This document shows positions 9,516 through 16,852 of a stretch of 64,000 nt of DNA, piece after piece; positions within the stretch are counted from its first letter, which is position 1, and every line of letters starts with the position of its first letter. The stretch spans positions 248,001 to 312,000 of the forward strand of contig NZ_JARXVH010000001.1 of assembly GCF_029892565.1 (NCBI RefSeq), written 5' to 3'. Below the pieces are notes generated by a model. The model made no database searches and was not told the origin of the DNA. It saw only the letters and a list, made by a program, of their open reading frames with translations. This DNA comes from Streptomyces pseudovenezuelae (lineage in GTDB: Bacteria > Actinomycetota > Actinomycetes > Streptomycetales > Streptomycetaceae). The position numbers and the translations under genes were made by a program.

Positions 9516-10694
9516 ATGAGCAGGCTGAACAGGACGGACCGTCCGTACGACATCGTTCTCTTCGGAGCCACCGGCTTCGTCGGAACGCTGACCGCGGAGT
9601 ACCTCGCCGCGCACGCGCCGGAGGATCTGCGCTGGGCGATCGCGGGCCGCGACGAGGAGAAGCTGGAGCGGCTGCGCGAGCGACTGCCCGGCGGAGGGAA
9701 GGTCGGGGTGCTGCGGGCGGACGTCGCGGATCCCGGCTCGCTGCGTGAACTCGCCCAGAACGCGCGCGTGGTGGCGACGACGGTGGGCCCGTATGTGCTG
9801 CACGGCCAGGATCTGGTGGCCGCGTGCGCCGAGAGCGGCGCGGACTATCTCGACCTCAGTGGCGAGCCCGAGTTCGTGGACCTCACCTATGTCCGGCACG
9901 ACGCACGCGCGCGTGAGACCGGCGCCCGGCTGGTGCACGCCTGCGGTTTCGACTCGGTGCCGCACGACCTGGGCGCGTACTTCACGGTCCGGCAGTTGCC
10001 GGAGGGGGTGCCGCTGACGGTCGACGGGTACGTGACGACGAACGCGATGTTCTCGGGCGGCACGTTCGCCTCGGCGCTCAACCAGTTCGCGCGCGTGCGG
10101 CCGATGCTGACCGCCGAACGGGACCGCAGGCGGCACGAGCCCCGGCTGGTGGGCCGCCGGGCGCTGGCACCGACGGGGGCTCCGCACTTCGCGAAGGAGG
10201 TCGGTGCGTGGGCGCTGCCGCTGCCGACGATCGACCCGCAGATCGTGCGCCGGTCGGCGCGGGCGCTGGAGCGTTACGGTCCCGACTTCCGCTACCGGCA
10301 CTACGCGGCCGCACGGCATCTGCCCGTCGCGGTGGGCGGGATCGCGCTCACCGGCGGGATCTTCGCGGCCGCCCAACTACCGGCTGCCCGGCGCTGGTTG
10401 TCCGACCGGCTCAAGCCCGGGGACGGGCCGAGCCCGGAGAGGCGGGCGAAGAGCTGGTTCACGGTGCGCTTCGTCGGCGAGGGCGGTGGCCGGCGGGTGT
10501 TCACGGAGGTCGCGGGCGGCGACCCGGGCTACGGCGAGACGGCGAAGATGTTCGCCGAGTCCGCGCTGTCCCTGGCGTTCGATGACCTGCCGCCGACGTC
10601 CGGTCAGGTCACCACGGCGGTCGCGATGGGCGACGCGCTGACCGAGCGACTGCGCACGGCCGGTCTCACCTTCCGGGTGGTGGCGAGTTGGTGA
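9516..10694 (+). CDS. Saccharopine dehydrogenase-like NAD(P)-binding oxidoreductase
   Basis: A 392-residue protein with an N-terminal Rossmann motif (DIVLFGATGFVGTLTAEYL, about residues 12-30) and the DYLDLSGE and HACGFDSVPHDLG motifs typical of saccharopine-dehydrogenase-like trans-acting enoyl reductases known from mycobacteria. A hydrophobic stretch near residues 270-290 may associate with the membrane. The start at 9516 follows GAGGGG. True lysine-pathway activity is unlikely; a lipid or polyketide reductase role is possible but unproven. Confidence 0.85.
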   Translation: MSRLNRTDRPYDIVLFGATGFVGTLTAEYLAAHAPEDLRWAIAGRDEEKLERLRERLPGGGKVGVLRADVADPGSLRELAQNARVVATTVGPYVLHGQDLVAACAESGADYLDLSGEPEFVDLTYVRHDARARETGARLVHACGFDSVPHDLGAYFTVRQLPEGVPLTVDGYVTTNAMFSGGTFASALNQFARVRPMLTAERDRRRHEPRLVGRRALAPTGAPHFAKEVGAWALPLPTIDPQIVRRSARALERYGPDFRYRHYAAARHLPVAVGGIALTGGIFAAAQLPAARRWLSDRLKPGDGPSPERRAKSWFTVRFVGEGGGRRVFTEVAGGDPGYGETAKMFAESALSLAFDDLPPTSGQVTTAVAMGDALTERLRTAGLTFRVVASW

Positions 10695-10734
10695 TCCGGC
10701 CTGTGGGACCAGCGCCGGGGCCGTCGTCGCGGAC

Positions 10735-10755
10735 CTAGTGCTGCTCCGCGGAAGT
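10735..10755 (+). repeat. Left terminal inverted repeat of the IS630-type transposon
   Basis: Outer bases are CTAGTGCTGCTCCGCGG. The TA at 10736-10737 is the likely target duplication. It lies 22 bp upstream of the transposase stop codon and pairs with 14071-14091. Confidence 0.8.
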
Positions 10756-10777
10756 TCGTGGAGGGTGTTGGGTCCGA

Positions 10778-11839
10778 TCAGGAGGTCTTGAGTGGGCTGC
10801 CGTCGTAGGTCCACTTGTACGGCTTCGCGGTTTCGTTGCGGCCGATGACGTAGCTCTCCAGCTTCTCGATGAGGTCATCGCGGCTGGAGAAGTCACCATG
10901 TCGCAGCACGCGGCGGGTCAGGACCGAGAAGAACAGTTCGATCTGGTTCAACCAGGAGGCGTGCGGCGGGGTCCAGTGCACGGTCCAGCGCGGGTGGTCG
11001 GCCAGCCACTTCTTGGTGTGCTTCGCGGTGTGCGAGGAGCCGTTGTCCAGGACGACGTGAATGTCCTGGCCTGGGGCGATGACCGTGTCGAGCCGGTCGA
11101 GGAAGGCGGTGAACGTCACCGCGTCGTTGCGGGCGATGATCTCGGTCAGGACCTCGCCGGTGCGCACATCCAGGGCGGCGACCAGGGAGGCGGTGCCGTG
11201 GCGACGGTACTCGAACTCCTCCCGTGCGGGCTCGCCCGGCCCTGCGGGACGGCCGGGGTGGCGCCTGGAGCGGGCGGCGATCGCGGTCTTCTCGTCGATG
11301 GACAGCACCACCGCTCCTTCGGGCGGGTCGCGGTACAGGTTGCACACGTCCGCGACGTGGTCCCAGAAGTCGGGGGTGTCGCGGCGGGTGAGCCAGCTGC
11401 GGATGCGGTGCGGCTTGAGGTCCAAGTCGGCCAGGATCCGGCCGACTTGGGAAGCGGAGATGGTGGCGGAGACGGTGCTGGCGACCCGGGCGGCGATCGT
11501 GCGGTGCGACCAGGTCGCCTCCGGGTGCGGAGGCGCGCTGGTGGCAGCGGCCACGACTGCCACCCTCACCAGGGGCCCGAACGTCTTGGGCCGGCCCGAG
11601 CGGGCAGCGTCCTTCAACCCTTCGAGGCCCTTGGCGGCGAACCGTCCACGCCACTTGCGGACCGTGTTCACGCTCACCGCCAGCTCCCGCGCGACGGCCC
11701 TGTTACTCAGTCCCTCAGCCGCCGCGAGCACGATCCGCGCCCGCAGCACCGCCCGCACCTGCGCTTTCGAGGAGACCGCTGTACGGACCAGACGCTCGCG
11801 CACCGTCTCGTCCACCTCCACCACGACCGCCTCGCCCAT
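10778..11839 (-). CDS. IS630 family transposase (DDE superfamily)
   Basis: A 353-residue transposase. The N-terminus carries an HTH (LSNRAVARELAVSVNTVRKWRGRF) followed by GLEGLKDAARSGRP. The catalytic domain shows the three acidic residues in LSIDEKT, VVLDNGSSH and WLNQIELFF, and ends with a YKWTYDG-type C-terminus. It appears intact, with no stop or frameshift. The start at 11839 is uncertain; 11881 would add 14 residues, and neither has a good ribosome-binding site. It would mobilise the 10.7-14.1 kb unit by cut and paste at TA. Confidence 0.9.
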   Translation of the reverse strand: MGEAVVVEVDETVRERLVRTAVSSKAQVRAVLRARIVLAAAEGLSNRAVARELAVSVNTVRKWRGRFAAKGLEGLKDAARSGRPKTFGPLVRVAVVAAATSAPPHPEATWSHRTIAARVASTVSATISASQVGRILADLDLKPHRIRSWLTRRDTPDFWDHVADVCNLYRDPPEGAVVLSIDEKTAIAARSRRHPGRPAGPGEPAREEFEYRRHGTASLVAALDVRTGEVLTEIIARNDAVTFTAFLDRLDTVIAPGQDIHVVLDNGSSHTAKHTKKWLADHPRWTVHWTPPHASWLNQIELFFSVLTRRVLRHGDFSSRDDLIEKLESYVIGRNETAKPYKWTYDGSPLKTS

Positions 11840-11916
11840 CCCCGCCACACCCTCGCCCGCCCCGACCAAAGTGATGATCATGGCGTATCCAGGGGGCGGC
11901 CCGGCAGTATGGACCC

Positions 11917-12249
11917 GTGCCGAAGAATCCACCCGAGTCCATGCAGGACCACCTGCGCCACCGCCTGAACGCTCGCGCCAAGGAACGCTGGCCCCAGCTC
12001 ACCCGCATCCAGGTGCGCTTCCGCTCCGGATTCGCCTACGTGGCGGGGGAATTGCCGAACGAGGAGGAACCACTGCCCCTGTGCCGCCTGCGCTTCACCG
12101 GCGTCCTGCACACCTGGGGCTTCGCCCTCTACCTCGCCAGTCGCGGCAAGTACGAGGACAACTTCCTGCCCACCGGGCTGCCCTTCGGCTCACCCGAAGA
12201 CGCCCTGGACTGCGCCTGCGGCTTCTACCTCGGCGACCCGACGCCCTGA
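11917..12249 (+). CDS. Hypothetical protein in transposon
   Basis: A 110-residue protein starting with GTG, divergent from the transposase. No family is recognised. It is moderately charged, with a central RIQVRFRSGFAYVAGEL stretch and a C-terminus rich in Gly, Pro and Cys (PTGLPFGSPEDALDCACGFYLGD). No signal peptide or membrane segment. Part of its 3' end has a diverged second copy at 13961-14012, next to the right end of the element, so the gene has been involved in rearrangement there. An alternative start is the ATG at 11941. Confidence 0.65.
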   Translation: MPKNPPESMQDHLRHRLNARAKERWPQLTRIQVRFRSGFAYVAGELPNEEEPLPLCRLRFTGVLHTWGFALYLASRGKYEDNFLPTGLPFGSPEDALDCACGFYLGDPTP

Positions 12250-12260
12250 GTGGGGTGACG

Positions 12261-13358
12261 TCAGCAAACGTGGCTCTTCTCGCCGTTGCCGACGCCCTCG
12301 GTGGGAGCGGGCTGCGGGACCGGTTCGAATAGGGTTGGTGGCACGGGGGACGTGGCGAGGAGGGCTGCGATCCTCGGGATCTGAGCCGCCACGCTCGCGC
12401 TGTGCTGCGTGAACGCCTCGATCGAGGCGAACACCTGGATGGCCAGCAGCGGTCCGTCCGCGTCGCCGCGCGCGCGGTGCACCGAGTAGTGCAGGCACCC
12501 AGGTTCGGCACGGATCTGCGGCGCGAGTTCGGCCAGCACCTCGACGAGGTCCTCGCGTCGTCCGTTCTTGGCCTCCATCGTGGACACGGCAACGACCGTG
12601 CCGGTGCTGACGGGCTGGGCGCCCTGGAGCAGTGCCAGCGCCTGGTCCGCCTCGGCCCGACCGCGCAGCAGGATCTCCCGGCCGTCCACCGCTGCTGCGG
12701 CCGAGACCGCGACGGCGACCGCACCTACCTGGTCGGCACTGACCCGGTCCGGATCGCCGGAGTCGGCCAGGCGGGTCCTGACCGGCCCGAGGACCAGGGC
12801 GAAGACTCGCTGCCGTCCTGCGGCCTCGGCCTGCAGGACCTGCCGCATCATCAACAGGGCGGCCTGCTCCATGCTGACCAAGCCGCTGCCGGGTACCGGC
12901 GTGAGCGCGGATTCCCCGACGATCAGCGTGTAGGCGCCGCCGGCGTTCAGCCGGGGCAGGAAGGCCCGCAGGACGGCAACGTGCGCGGCGGCGAGCCCGA
13001 CGAAGGCGCTCTGCCAGTCGCTCTCGTCGATCTCCCAGAGCCGCTTGCCGGCCCACCACCCACCGATCGGGGCCACTACGTCGTCGATGCCGCCGAGCCT
13101 GCGCTGCATCTCGTCGGCAAGCTGCTCGGCGCCGGCGAACGTCGTGTAGTCGTGGACCACCAGGTGCAGGTGGTCGGTCGCCGCGTCACCGAGCACGCGC
13201 CGGAACTCCTCCGCCCGCTCCTGGGTGCGGGTCGGGACGAGGACGTCCGCGCCGGCGGCGAGGTAGCTGCGGACGACACCCTCGCCCACGGCTCCGGTGC
13301 CGCCCGGAACGACAACCCGGCGCCCGGGCAGGTCGGGAAGTGTGGTGATGCTGTGCAT
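12261..13358 (-). CDS. SDR-like protein fused to an antibiotic biosynthesis monooxygenase (ABM) domain
   Basis: A 365-residue fusion. Residues about 1-230 follow a short-chain dehydrogenase fold with PGGTGAVGEGVV (nucleotide-binding loop). The usual Ser...Tyr-x3-Lys triad is missing: the region GLVSMEQAALLMM has Val and Gln where Tyr and Lys are expected. Residues about 255-345 (VVAVSTMEAKNGRREDLVEVLAELAPQIRAEPGCLHYSVHRA) form an ABM/DUF dimeric alpha-beta-barrel domain. The start at 13358 follows GAGGAG. It diverges from the marR gene across three operator boxes, so it is probably the repressor's target. Confidence 0.8.
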   Translation of the reverse strand: MHSITTLPDLPGRRVVVPGGTGAVGEGVVRSYLAAGADVLVPTRTQERAEEFRRVLGDAATDHLHLVVHDYTTFAGAEQLADEMQRRLGGIDDVVAPIGGWWAGKRLWEIDESDWQSAFVGLAAAHVAVLRAFLPRLNAGGAYTLIVGESALTPVPGSGLVSMEQAALLMMRQVLQAEAAGRQRVFALVLGPVRTRLADSGDPDRVSADQVGAVAVAVSAAAAVDGREILLRGRAEADQALALLQGAQPVSTGTVVAVSTMEAKNGRREDLVEVLAELAPQIRAEPGCLHYSVHRARGDADGPLLAIQVFASIEAFTQHSASVAAQIPRIAALLATSPVPPTLFEPVPQPAPTEGVGNGEKSHVC

Positions 13359-13423
13359 GGGGCTACTCCTCGGGAGCGGTGAGGGGCAGTGGACCGGCGA
13401 TCCGCCACTGATCCCGCTCACGT

Positions 13424-13481
13424 GTTGGCCAAACCAACGTTGGCTTGTCCAACATAGCAGGCATGTGTTGGGGTGGCCAAC
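13424..13481. promoter_or_regulatory. Three GTTGG-N5-CCAAC operator boxes between SDR-ABM and marR
   Basis: Perfect 5-bp half-sites with 5-bp spacers lie at 13424-13438, 13439-13453 and 13467-13481. The first two abut and the third is 13 bp further on, 16 bp from the marR start. The spacing and divergent context fit MarR autoregulation together with repression of the SDR-ABM gene. Confidence 0.75.
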
Positions 13482-13496
13482 AGTTAGGATGGGGAA

Positions 13497-13955
13497 ATGG
13501 CGGACATGGATCACGCATTGCAACCCCCGGCCCGACTGCGAGGGCTAGCCAGCTGGCAGGCGAGCAAGGTGTCGACGCTCGGCGCCCGGCTGACCGCGCG
13601 ACGCATGCCGCTGGGCGCCCGCGCCGATTTCGCCGTACTGGCGGCACTGGAGGAGTACGGGGCGCTCAGCCAGGCCGAGATCGGGCGGCGCCTCGGCCTT
13701 GACCGCAACGACGTCAGCGGCATCCTCAACCGCCTGGAGGACTGCCGCCGGGTCGACCGCCAGGCCGACCCCGCCAACCGGCGCCGCAACGTCGTCACCC
13801 TCACCGCCGCCGGAAGGCGGCATCTCGAACAACTCCAACAGCACGCCGATGCCGTCCAGGCCGAACTCCTCGCCGGCCTCGACACCGCGGAACAACGCCA
13901 GCTCCAGGCCCTACTCGCCAAACTGCTCGACAGCCACAAGCCCCAACCGGCCTAG
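13497..13955 (+). CDS. MarR family transcriptional regulator
   Basis: A 152-residue winged-helix regulator. The HTH (LSQAEIGRRLGLDRNDVSGILNRLEDCRRVDRQ, about residues 55-88) is followed by the beta wing with the family's DPANRRRNVVTLT motif and C-terminal dimerisation helices. It is transcribed away from the SDR-ABM gene with the triple GTTGG-N5-CCAAC site between them. Ligand unknown; a phenol, quinone or oxidant is plausible because ABM-domain proteins often act on such compounds. Confidence 0.9.
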   Translation: MADMDHALQPPARLRGLASWQASKVSTLGARLTARRMPLGARADFAVLAALEEYGALSQAEIGRRLGLDRNDVSGILNRLEDCRRVDRQADPANRRRNVVTLTAAGRRHLEQLQQHADAVQAELLAGLDTAEQRQLQALLAKLLDSHKPQPA

Positions 13956-13960
13956 GTGAC

Positions 13961-14012
13961 AGCTACCGGGACAACAACCTGCCCAACGGACTGCCCGTCG
14001 GCTCTCCCGAGG
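13961..14012 (+). pseudogene. Remnant copy of the 3' part of the 11917-12249 gene
   Basis: These 52 bases match 12148-12199 at 41 positions (about 79%) in the same frame. They read SYRDNNLPNGLPVGSPE against KYEDNFLPTGLPFGSPE. It begins right after the marR stop codon, lacks a start codon and the C-terminal motif, and ends near the right inverted repeat. It marks a second, decayed copy within the transposon. Confidence 0.7.
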
Positions 14013-14070
14013 TGGAGCCCTCCGCTGCGCAGAAGGCCTACACCTCGGCGGATCGGCCGCCCCTCAACGC

Positions 14071-14091
14071 ACTTCCGCGGAGCAGCACTAG
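14071..14091 (-). repeat. Right terminal inverted repeat of the IS630-type transposon
   Basis: Perfect reverse complement of 10735-10755, with TA at 14089-14090. The stop codon of the next host gene (14096-14098) begins just beyond it. Confidence 0.8.
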
Positions 14092-14095
14092 AGGG

Positions 14096-14272
14096 CTAGA
14101 GCGTCCACCCGGCGACCGTGTAGATCATCCCGCCGATCCAGCCGATCCCTGCCAGCACGGCGAGGACCAGCGCGAGGTTCACGACCCGCTCGACGGGACG
14201 GTTCGGGTCCGCGAGGGGCTTCGGGTCGCGGCGGCTCGTCATACGGCGGGTCGTCATGCGGTGCGTCGTCAT
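14096..14272 (-). CDS. Small single-span membrane protein
   Basis: A predicted 58-residue protein with a basic N-terminus rich in Met, Thr and Arg and one C-terminal membrane segment (VVNLALVLAVLAGIGWIGGMIYTV), ending GWTL. No known family. Several in-frame ATGs (14272, 14257, 14242) make the start uncertain; the membrane segment supports it being real. The transposon sits immediately 3' of its stop codon and has not disrupted it. Confidence 0.5.
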   Translation of the reverse strand: MTTHRMTTRRMTSRRDPKPLADPNRPVERVVNLALVLAVLAGIGWIGGMIYTVAGWTL

Positions 14273-14352
14273 GGCGCACAGCCTGCCGATCGGGAGGGCG
14301 CGTCCACATCCGTACAGATACTCAGTCCGGGTACTCAGTTCACGCCCGCCCC

Positions 14353-15069
14353 TCACCCATCCTGCGTCGCGGCGCTCACCTCTCCCGTCGCCGCCCGCAG
14401 CGCGCTGCGGCACAGGGCGTCCGCCTTGCGGGTCGTCTCCGGGAGGCGGAACGAGGGGGTCAGGGCGAGCACGTGCGCGCAGGCGTTGTCGAGGCCCGTG
14501 CGGTGGCCGACGGACACGAAGACCGGCTTGACGCCGTCCCGCGTGCGCAGGGCGCGGCCGACCTCCTCGGTGCCCGCGAGGAGCGGGGACGTGCTCCCGC
14601 GCGGGGCGCCCGGTTCGTCGTACGCGAAGGTGAACGGGTTCTTGGCGACACCGATCGTGGGCAGGCCGGTCAGGACGCCGAGGTGGGCGGCGAGGCCGAA
14701 GCGGCGCGGGTGGGCGAGGCCATAGCCGTCGCAGACGACCAGGCCGGGCGGGCAGGGCAGCGCTTCGAGGGCGGCCAGGACCGTGGGGATCTCACGGAAG
14801 GCGAGCAGGCCGGGGACGTACGGGAAGGAGACCCGGCCGACGGCGGTGGCCTCGGCGACGACGTCCAGGGTCGCCGCGTCCAGGACGACGGCCGCCGCCG
14901 CGACGACGTCCCGTTCGTCGTCGTAGGCCACGTCGACGCCGGTCACACGACCGGTCCCGGGCGCCGGTCCGGGCTCGTCGAGCACCACCTGGGCGCGCAG
15001 TTCGTCCTGGACGGCGCGGGCCTGCTCCTCGGTCGCGGGCCAGCCCGCGGGAATGCGTACGGTCGTCAT
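14353..15069 (-). CDS. nfi: Endonuclease V (deoxyinosine 3' endonuclease)
   Basis: A 238-residue protein with the family's ordered motifs: TGVDVAYDDE (metal-binding aspartate), PYVPGLLAFREIP (the wedge region that recognises the damaged base), LVVCDGYGLAHPRRFGLAAHLG (second acidic residue), GVAKNPF, and SVGHRTGLDNA. It nicks DNA one base 3' of deoxyinosine to start repair of deaminated adenine. Length is normal. It stands alone between the small membrane protein and the basic protein gene. Confidence 0.94.
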   Translation of the reverse strand: MTTVRIPAGWPATEEQARAVQDELRAQVVLDEPGPAPGTGRVTGVDVAYDDERDVVAAAAVVLDAATLDVVAEATAVGRVSFPYVPGLLAFREIPTVLAALEALPCPPGLVVCDGYGLAHPRRFGLAAHLGVLTGLPTIGVAKNPFTFAYDEPGAPRGSTSPLLAGTEEVGRALRTRDGVKPVFVSVGHRTGLDNACAHVLALTPSFRLPETTRKADALCRSALRAATGEVSAATQDG

Positions 15070-15116
15070 GGTGGGGACGAGCGTACGGTTCCCGGTCGGG
15101 CCGGCCGGCGCTCAGG

Positions 15117-15446
15117 TCAGCTCTTGCCGCCCAGCGCGCGCTGCAGCTGGCCCTTGTTCATGTCCGAACGGCCTTTGACACCCCGGCGTCTGGCCTCGGC
15201 GTAGAGCTGGTCGTACGTGGGCCCCTGGGCGCCCTTGCCCGACCGCTGCCCGCCGCGCCGGCCGGAGGACATGTCCTCGGTCGAGACGCGGCTCGCGGTC
15301 TTCGACTCGCCGGAGCGGGCGCGTTCCTTGTTGACGGTGCGCGCGGCGATCTCCTCCGCGCGCCCCGTGCTCTCTCCCCGGTCCTTCGCACTCTGCTTGA
15401 TGTGCTCGTACTGGCGTTCCCGCTTGGGGCTCGAACCGCGTGGCAT
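15117..15446 (-). CDS. Small basic protein, plasmid-stabilisation-like
   Basis: A 109-residue, highly charged protein (MPRGSSPKRERQYEHIKQSA) with a C-terminal segment GPTYDQLYAEARRRGVKGRSDMNKGQLQRAL resembling a small Rho-N/SAP-type helix pair. Such proteins are common in actinomycetes and are often labelled plasmid stabilisation proteins without direct evidence. The ATG at 15446 is chosen because GAGGAG lies 8 nt upstream; a GTG 9 nt earlier is too close to that site. A nucleic-acid-binding role is inference from charge. Confidence 0.7.
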   Translation of the reverse strand: MPRGSSPKRERQYEHIKQSAKDRGESTGRAEEIAARTVNKERARSGESKTASRVSTEDMSSGRRGGQRSGKGAQGPTYDQLYAEARRRGVKGRSDMNKGQLQRALGGKS

Positions 15447-15501
15447 GGTCGTCACTCCTCTCGGCGTCGACGCCCGGGTACCCCCGTTTCCGGCGGATGC
15501 G

Positions 15502-16605
15502 TCATCGCTCCAGGCGGGCCACCCGACCCAGCTCGCCGGCGGCCCAGCAGGCGCGGTCGGCGGTGCAGTCCACGGTGTCGTACGAGCCGGTGTCGACGGT
15601 TCGCCAGGTGCGGCCGCCGTCCGTGGTCAGGTCGGTGCCGGTGGGGCCGACCGCGAGGGCGGTGGTGCGGCTGTGCGCGAGCCAGGCGGCGCCGGAGCGG
15701 TAGGCGGGCGGCGGCCGGCCGGCGGGCTGCCAGGTGCGGCCCGCGTCGGCGGTGCGGGCGGCGGCCAGCGGTGAGGTCTGGTCGGGCCGGTAGTCGCCGC
15801 CGACCGCGAGACCGTGGGTGCGGTCGCGGAAGGCGAGCGCGAAGACGCCCTTGTTCGGGTCGCCCGCCGGGATCGGCGTATCGGTGGCCGTCCAGTGCAC
15901 TCCACGGTCCGAGGAGTGCAGCACGCGCGCGTGGGCGCCGCCCCCGGTCGCCAGCCAGACGTCCGACGGGCCCGAGGAGACCAGGCACTGCCCACTGGCG
16001 GCGAACCCGGCCTCACCGGCCAGGGCGGCGGGCATGCCGGCGTTCGGGAGCACCTTCCAGGAGCGGCCGCCGTCGCCGGTCGACAGGATGCGGAACTTTC
16101 CGTCCACCGGGTCGCTCATGGCGAGGCCGTGGCGGCTGTCGAAGAAGGTCAGGCAGTCGTAGAAGGCGGCGGCGTCGGTGTTGCGGAAGGACTCCGTCCA
16201 GGTCCGGCCGGCGTCCTCGGTGCGGTAGACGCGGGACGCCTCGCCCTCACCGATGGCCAGCACCACGGCGCGCCGCGCGTCGAACGCCTCGATGTCCCGG
16301 AACTGCAGCTCGGCCGCGCCCGGCGGCGAGACGTTCCGCCACTTCTTCCCGCCGTCGGTGGTGCGCAGCACCGTACCCCCGGTGCCGGCCACCCAGGCGG
16401 TGTCCCGGTCGACGGCCGCCAGGCCCCGGAAGCGCACGCCGGCGGCCCCGGTGTCCTTGAGCTCCCAGTGCGGCGCCCGGTGCTGCGGCTCGTGCGCCTG
16501 CGCCGGTACGGCGGTCAGGGCGGCCAGTGCCGCCGCGCTCACCGCCCCCGCCGCCACCGTGCGAACCGTACGTCTCATGCGTCGCGTCTTCCCCATGCGC
16601 CTCAT
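15502..16605 (-). CDS. Secreted BNR/WD40-like repeat protein
   Basis: A 367-residue protein with a signal peptide (about residues 1-35, ending VPAQA). The body consists of repeated BNR/Asp-box beta-propeller blades: RTTDGGKKWRNVSP, RTEDAGRTWTESF, STGDGGRSWKVL, HSSDRGVHWTAT, RTADAGRTWQPA and TTDGGRTWRTVD. These repeats resemble plant photosystem assembly factors and sialidase-like propellers, but no glycosidase active site is evident. ATG codons at 16605, 16596 and 16578 all leave the signal peptide intact. Divergent from ssgD. Role unknown. Confidence 0.8.
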   Translation of the reverse strand: MRRMGKTRRMRRTVRTVAAGAVSAAALAALTAVPAQAHEPQHRAPHWELKDTGAAGVRFRGLAAVDRDTAWVAGTGGTVLRTTDGGKKWRNVSPPGAAELQFRDIEAFDARRAVVLAIGEGEASRVYRTEDAGRTWTESFRNTDAAAFYDCLTFFDSRHGLAMSDPVDGKFRILSTGDGGRSWKVLPNAGMPAALAGEAGFAASGQCLVSSGPSDVWLATGGGAHARVLHSSDRGVHWTATDTPIPAGDPNKGVFALAFRDRTHGLAVGGDYRPDQTSPLAAARTADAGRTWQPAGRPPPAYRSGAAWLAHSRTTALAVGPTGTDLTTDGGRTWRTVDTGSYDTVDCTADRACWAAGELGRVARLER

Positions 16606-16716
16606 GGCGGGCGAAGCTAGCTCACTGCCGGGGTGCCGTCCAGATGGCCGCCGGCGCCCCGGCGCACGTCCCGTGGTCCGCCGCAAGGGCCCGTCGCGAC
16701 CCGGCAGGCCGACTAT

Positions 16717-16752
16717 TTCACTTCCGTGAATGAAATCGGTGACGGAGGTCAC
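16717..16752. promoter_or_regulatory. Two short palindromes upstream of the SsgD-like gene
   Basis: TTCAC-TTCC-GTGAA (16717-16730) and GTGAC-GGAG-GTCAC (16739-16752) lie in the 247-bp spacer between the BNR protein and the sporulation gene. Both have perfect 5-bp arms and 4-bp spacers. A TTGACC -35-like box follows at 16773 with a poor -10. Confidence 0.35.
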
Positions 16753-16852
16753 TAGCAATTTGTGTGCACTCATTGACCGATTCCGACGTCTCTTCCATTG
16801 GCCGGCTTTATCCGTCGACCCGCCCGTCCAGCCGTCACGAGGGAGCAAGGCG

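Larger units (their letters stand above)
10736..14090. mobile_element. IS630-type transposon with passenger genes, bounded by inverted repeats and TA duplications
   Basis: The sequence 10735-10755 is repeated as a perfect reverse complement at 14071-14091 (21 bp). The match extends inward with 8 of the next 10 bases (10756-10765 against 14061-14070). Both ends carry TA, the target duplicated by IS630/Tc1-mariner elements, so the mobile unit is about 10738-14088 (3.35 kb). It holds a DDE transposase, a hypothetical gene, an SDR-ABM fusion gene, a MarR gene and a gene remnant. A plain IS630 is only about 1.1-1.3 kb, and no inner terminal repeat was seen right after the transposase. Confidence 0.75.

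Noticed and set aside
13424..13481. A short CRISPR-like array
   Set aside because: The repeats are 15-bp palindromes with irregular spacing in a promoter region; there are no spacers and no cas genes.
16739..16752. GTGAC-GGAG-GTCAC as a BldD box
   Set aside because: The arms fit, but the BldD consensus as I recall it has one more base between the arms (5 instead of 4) and a C/G pair that is missing here.
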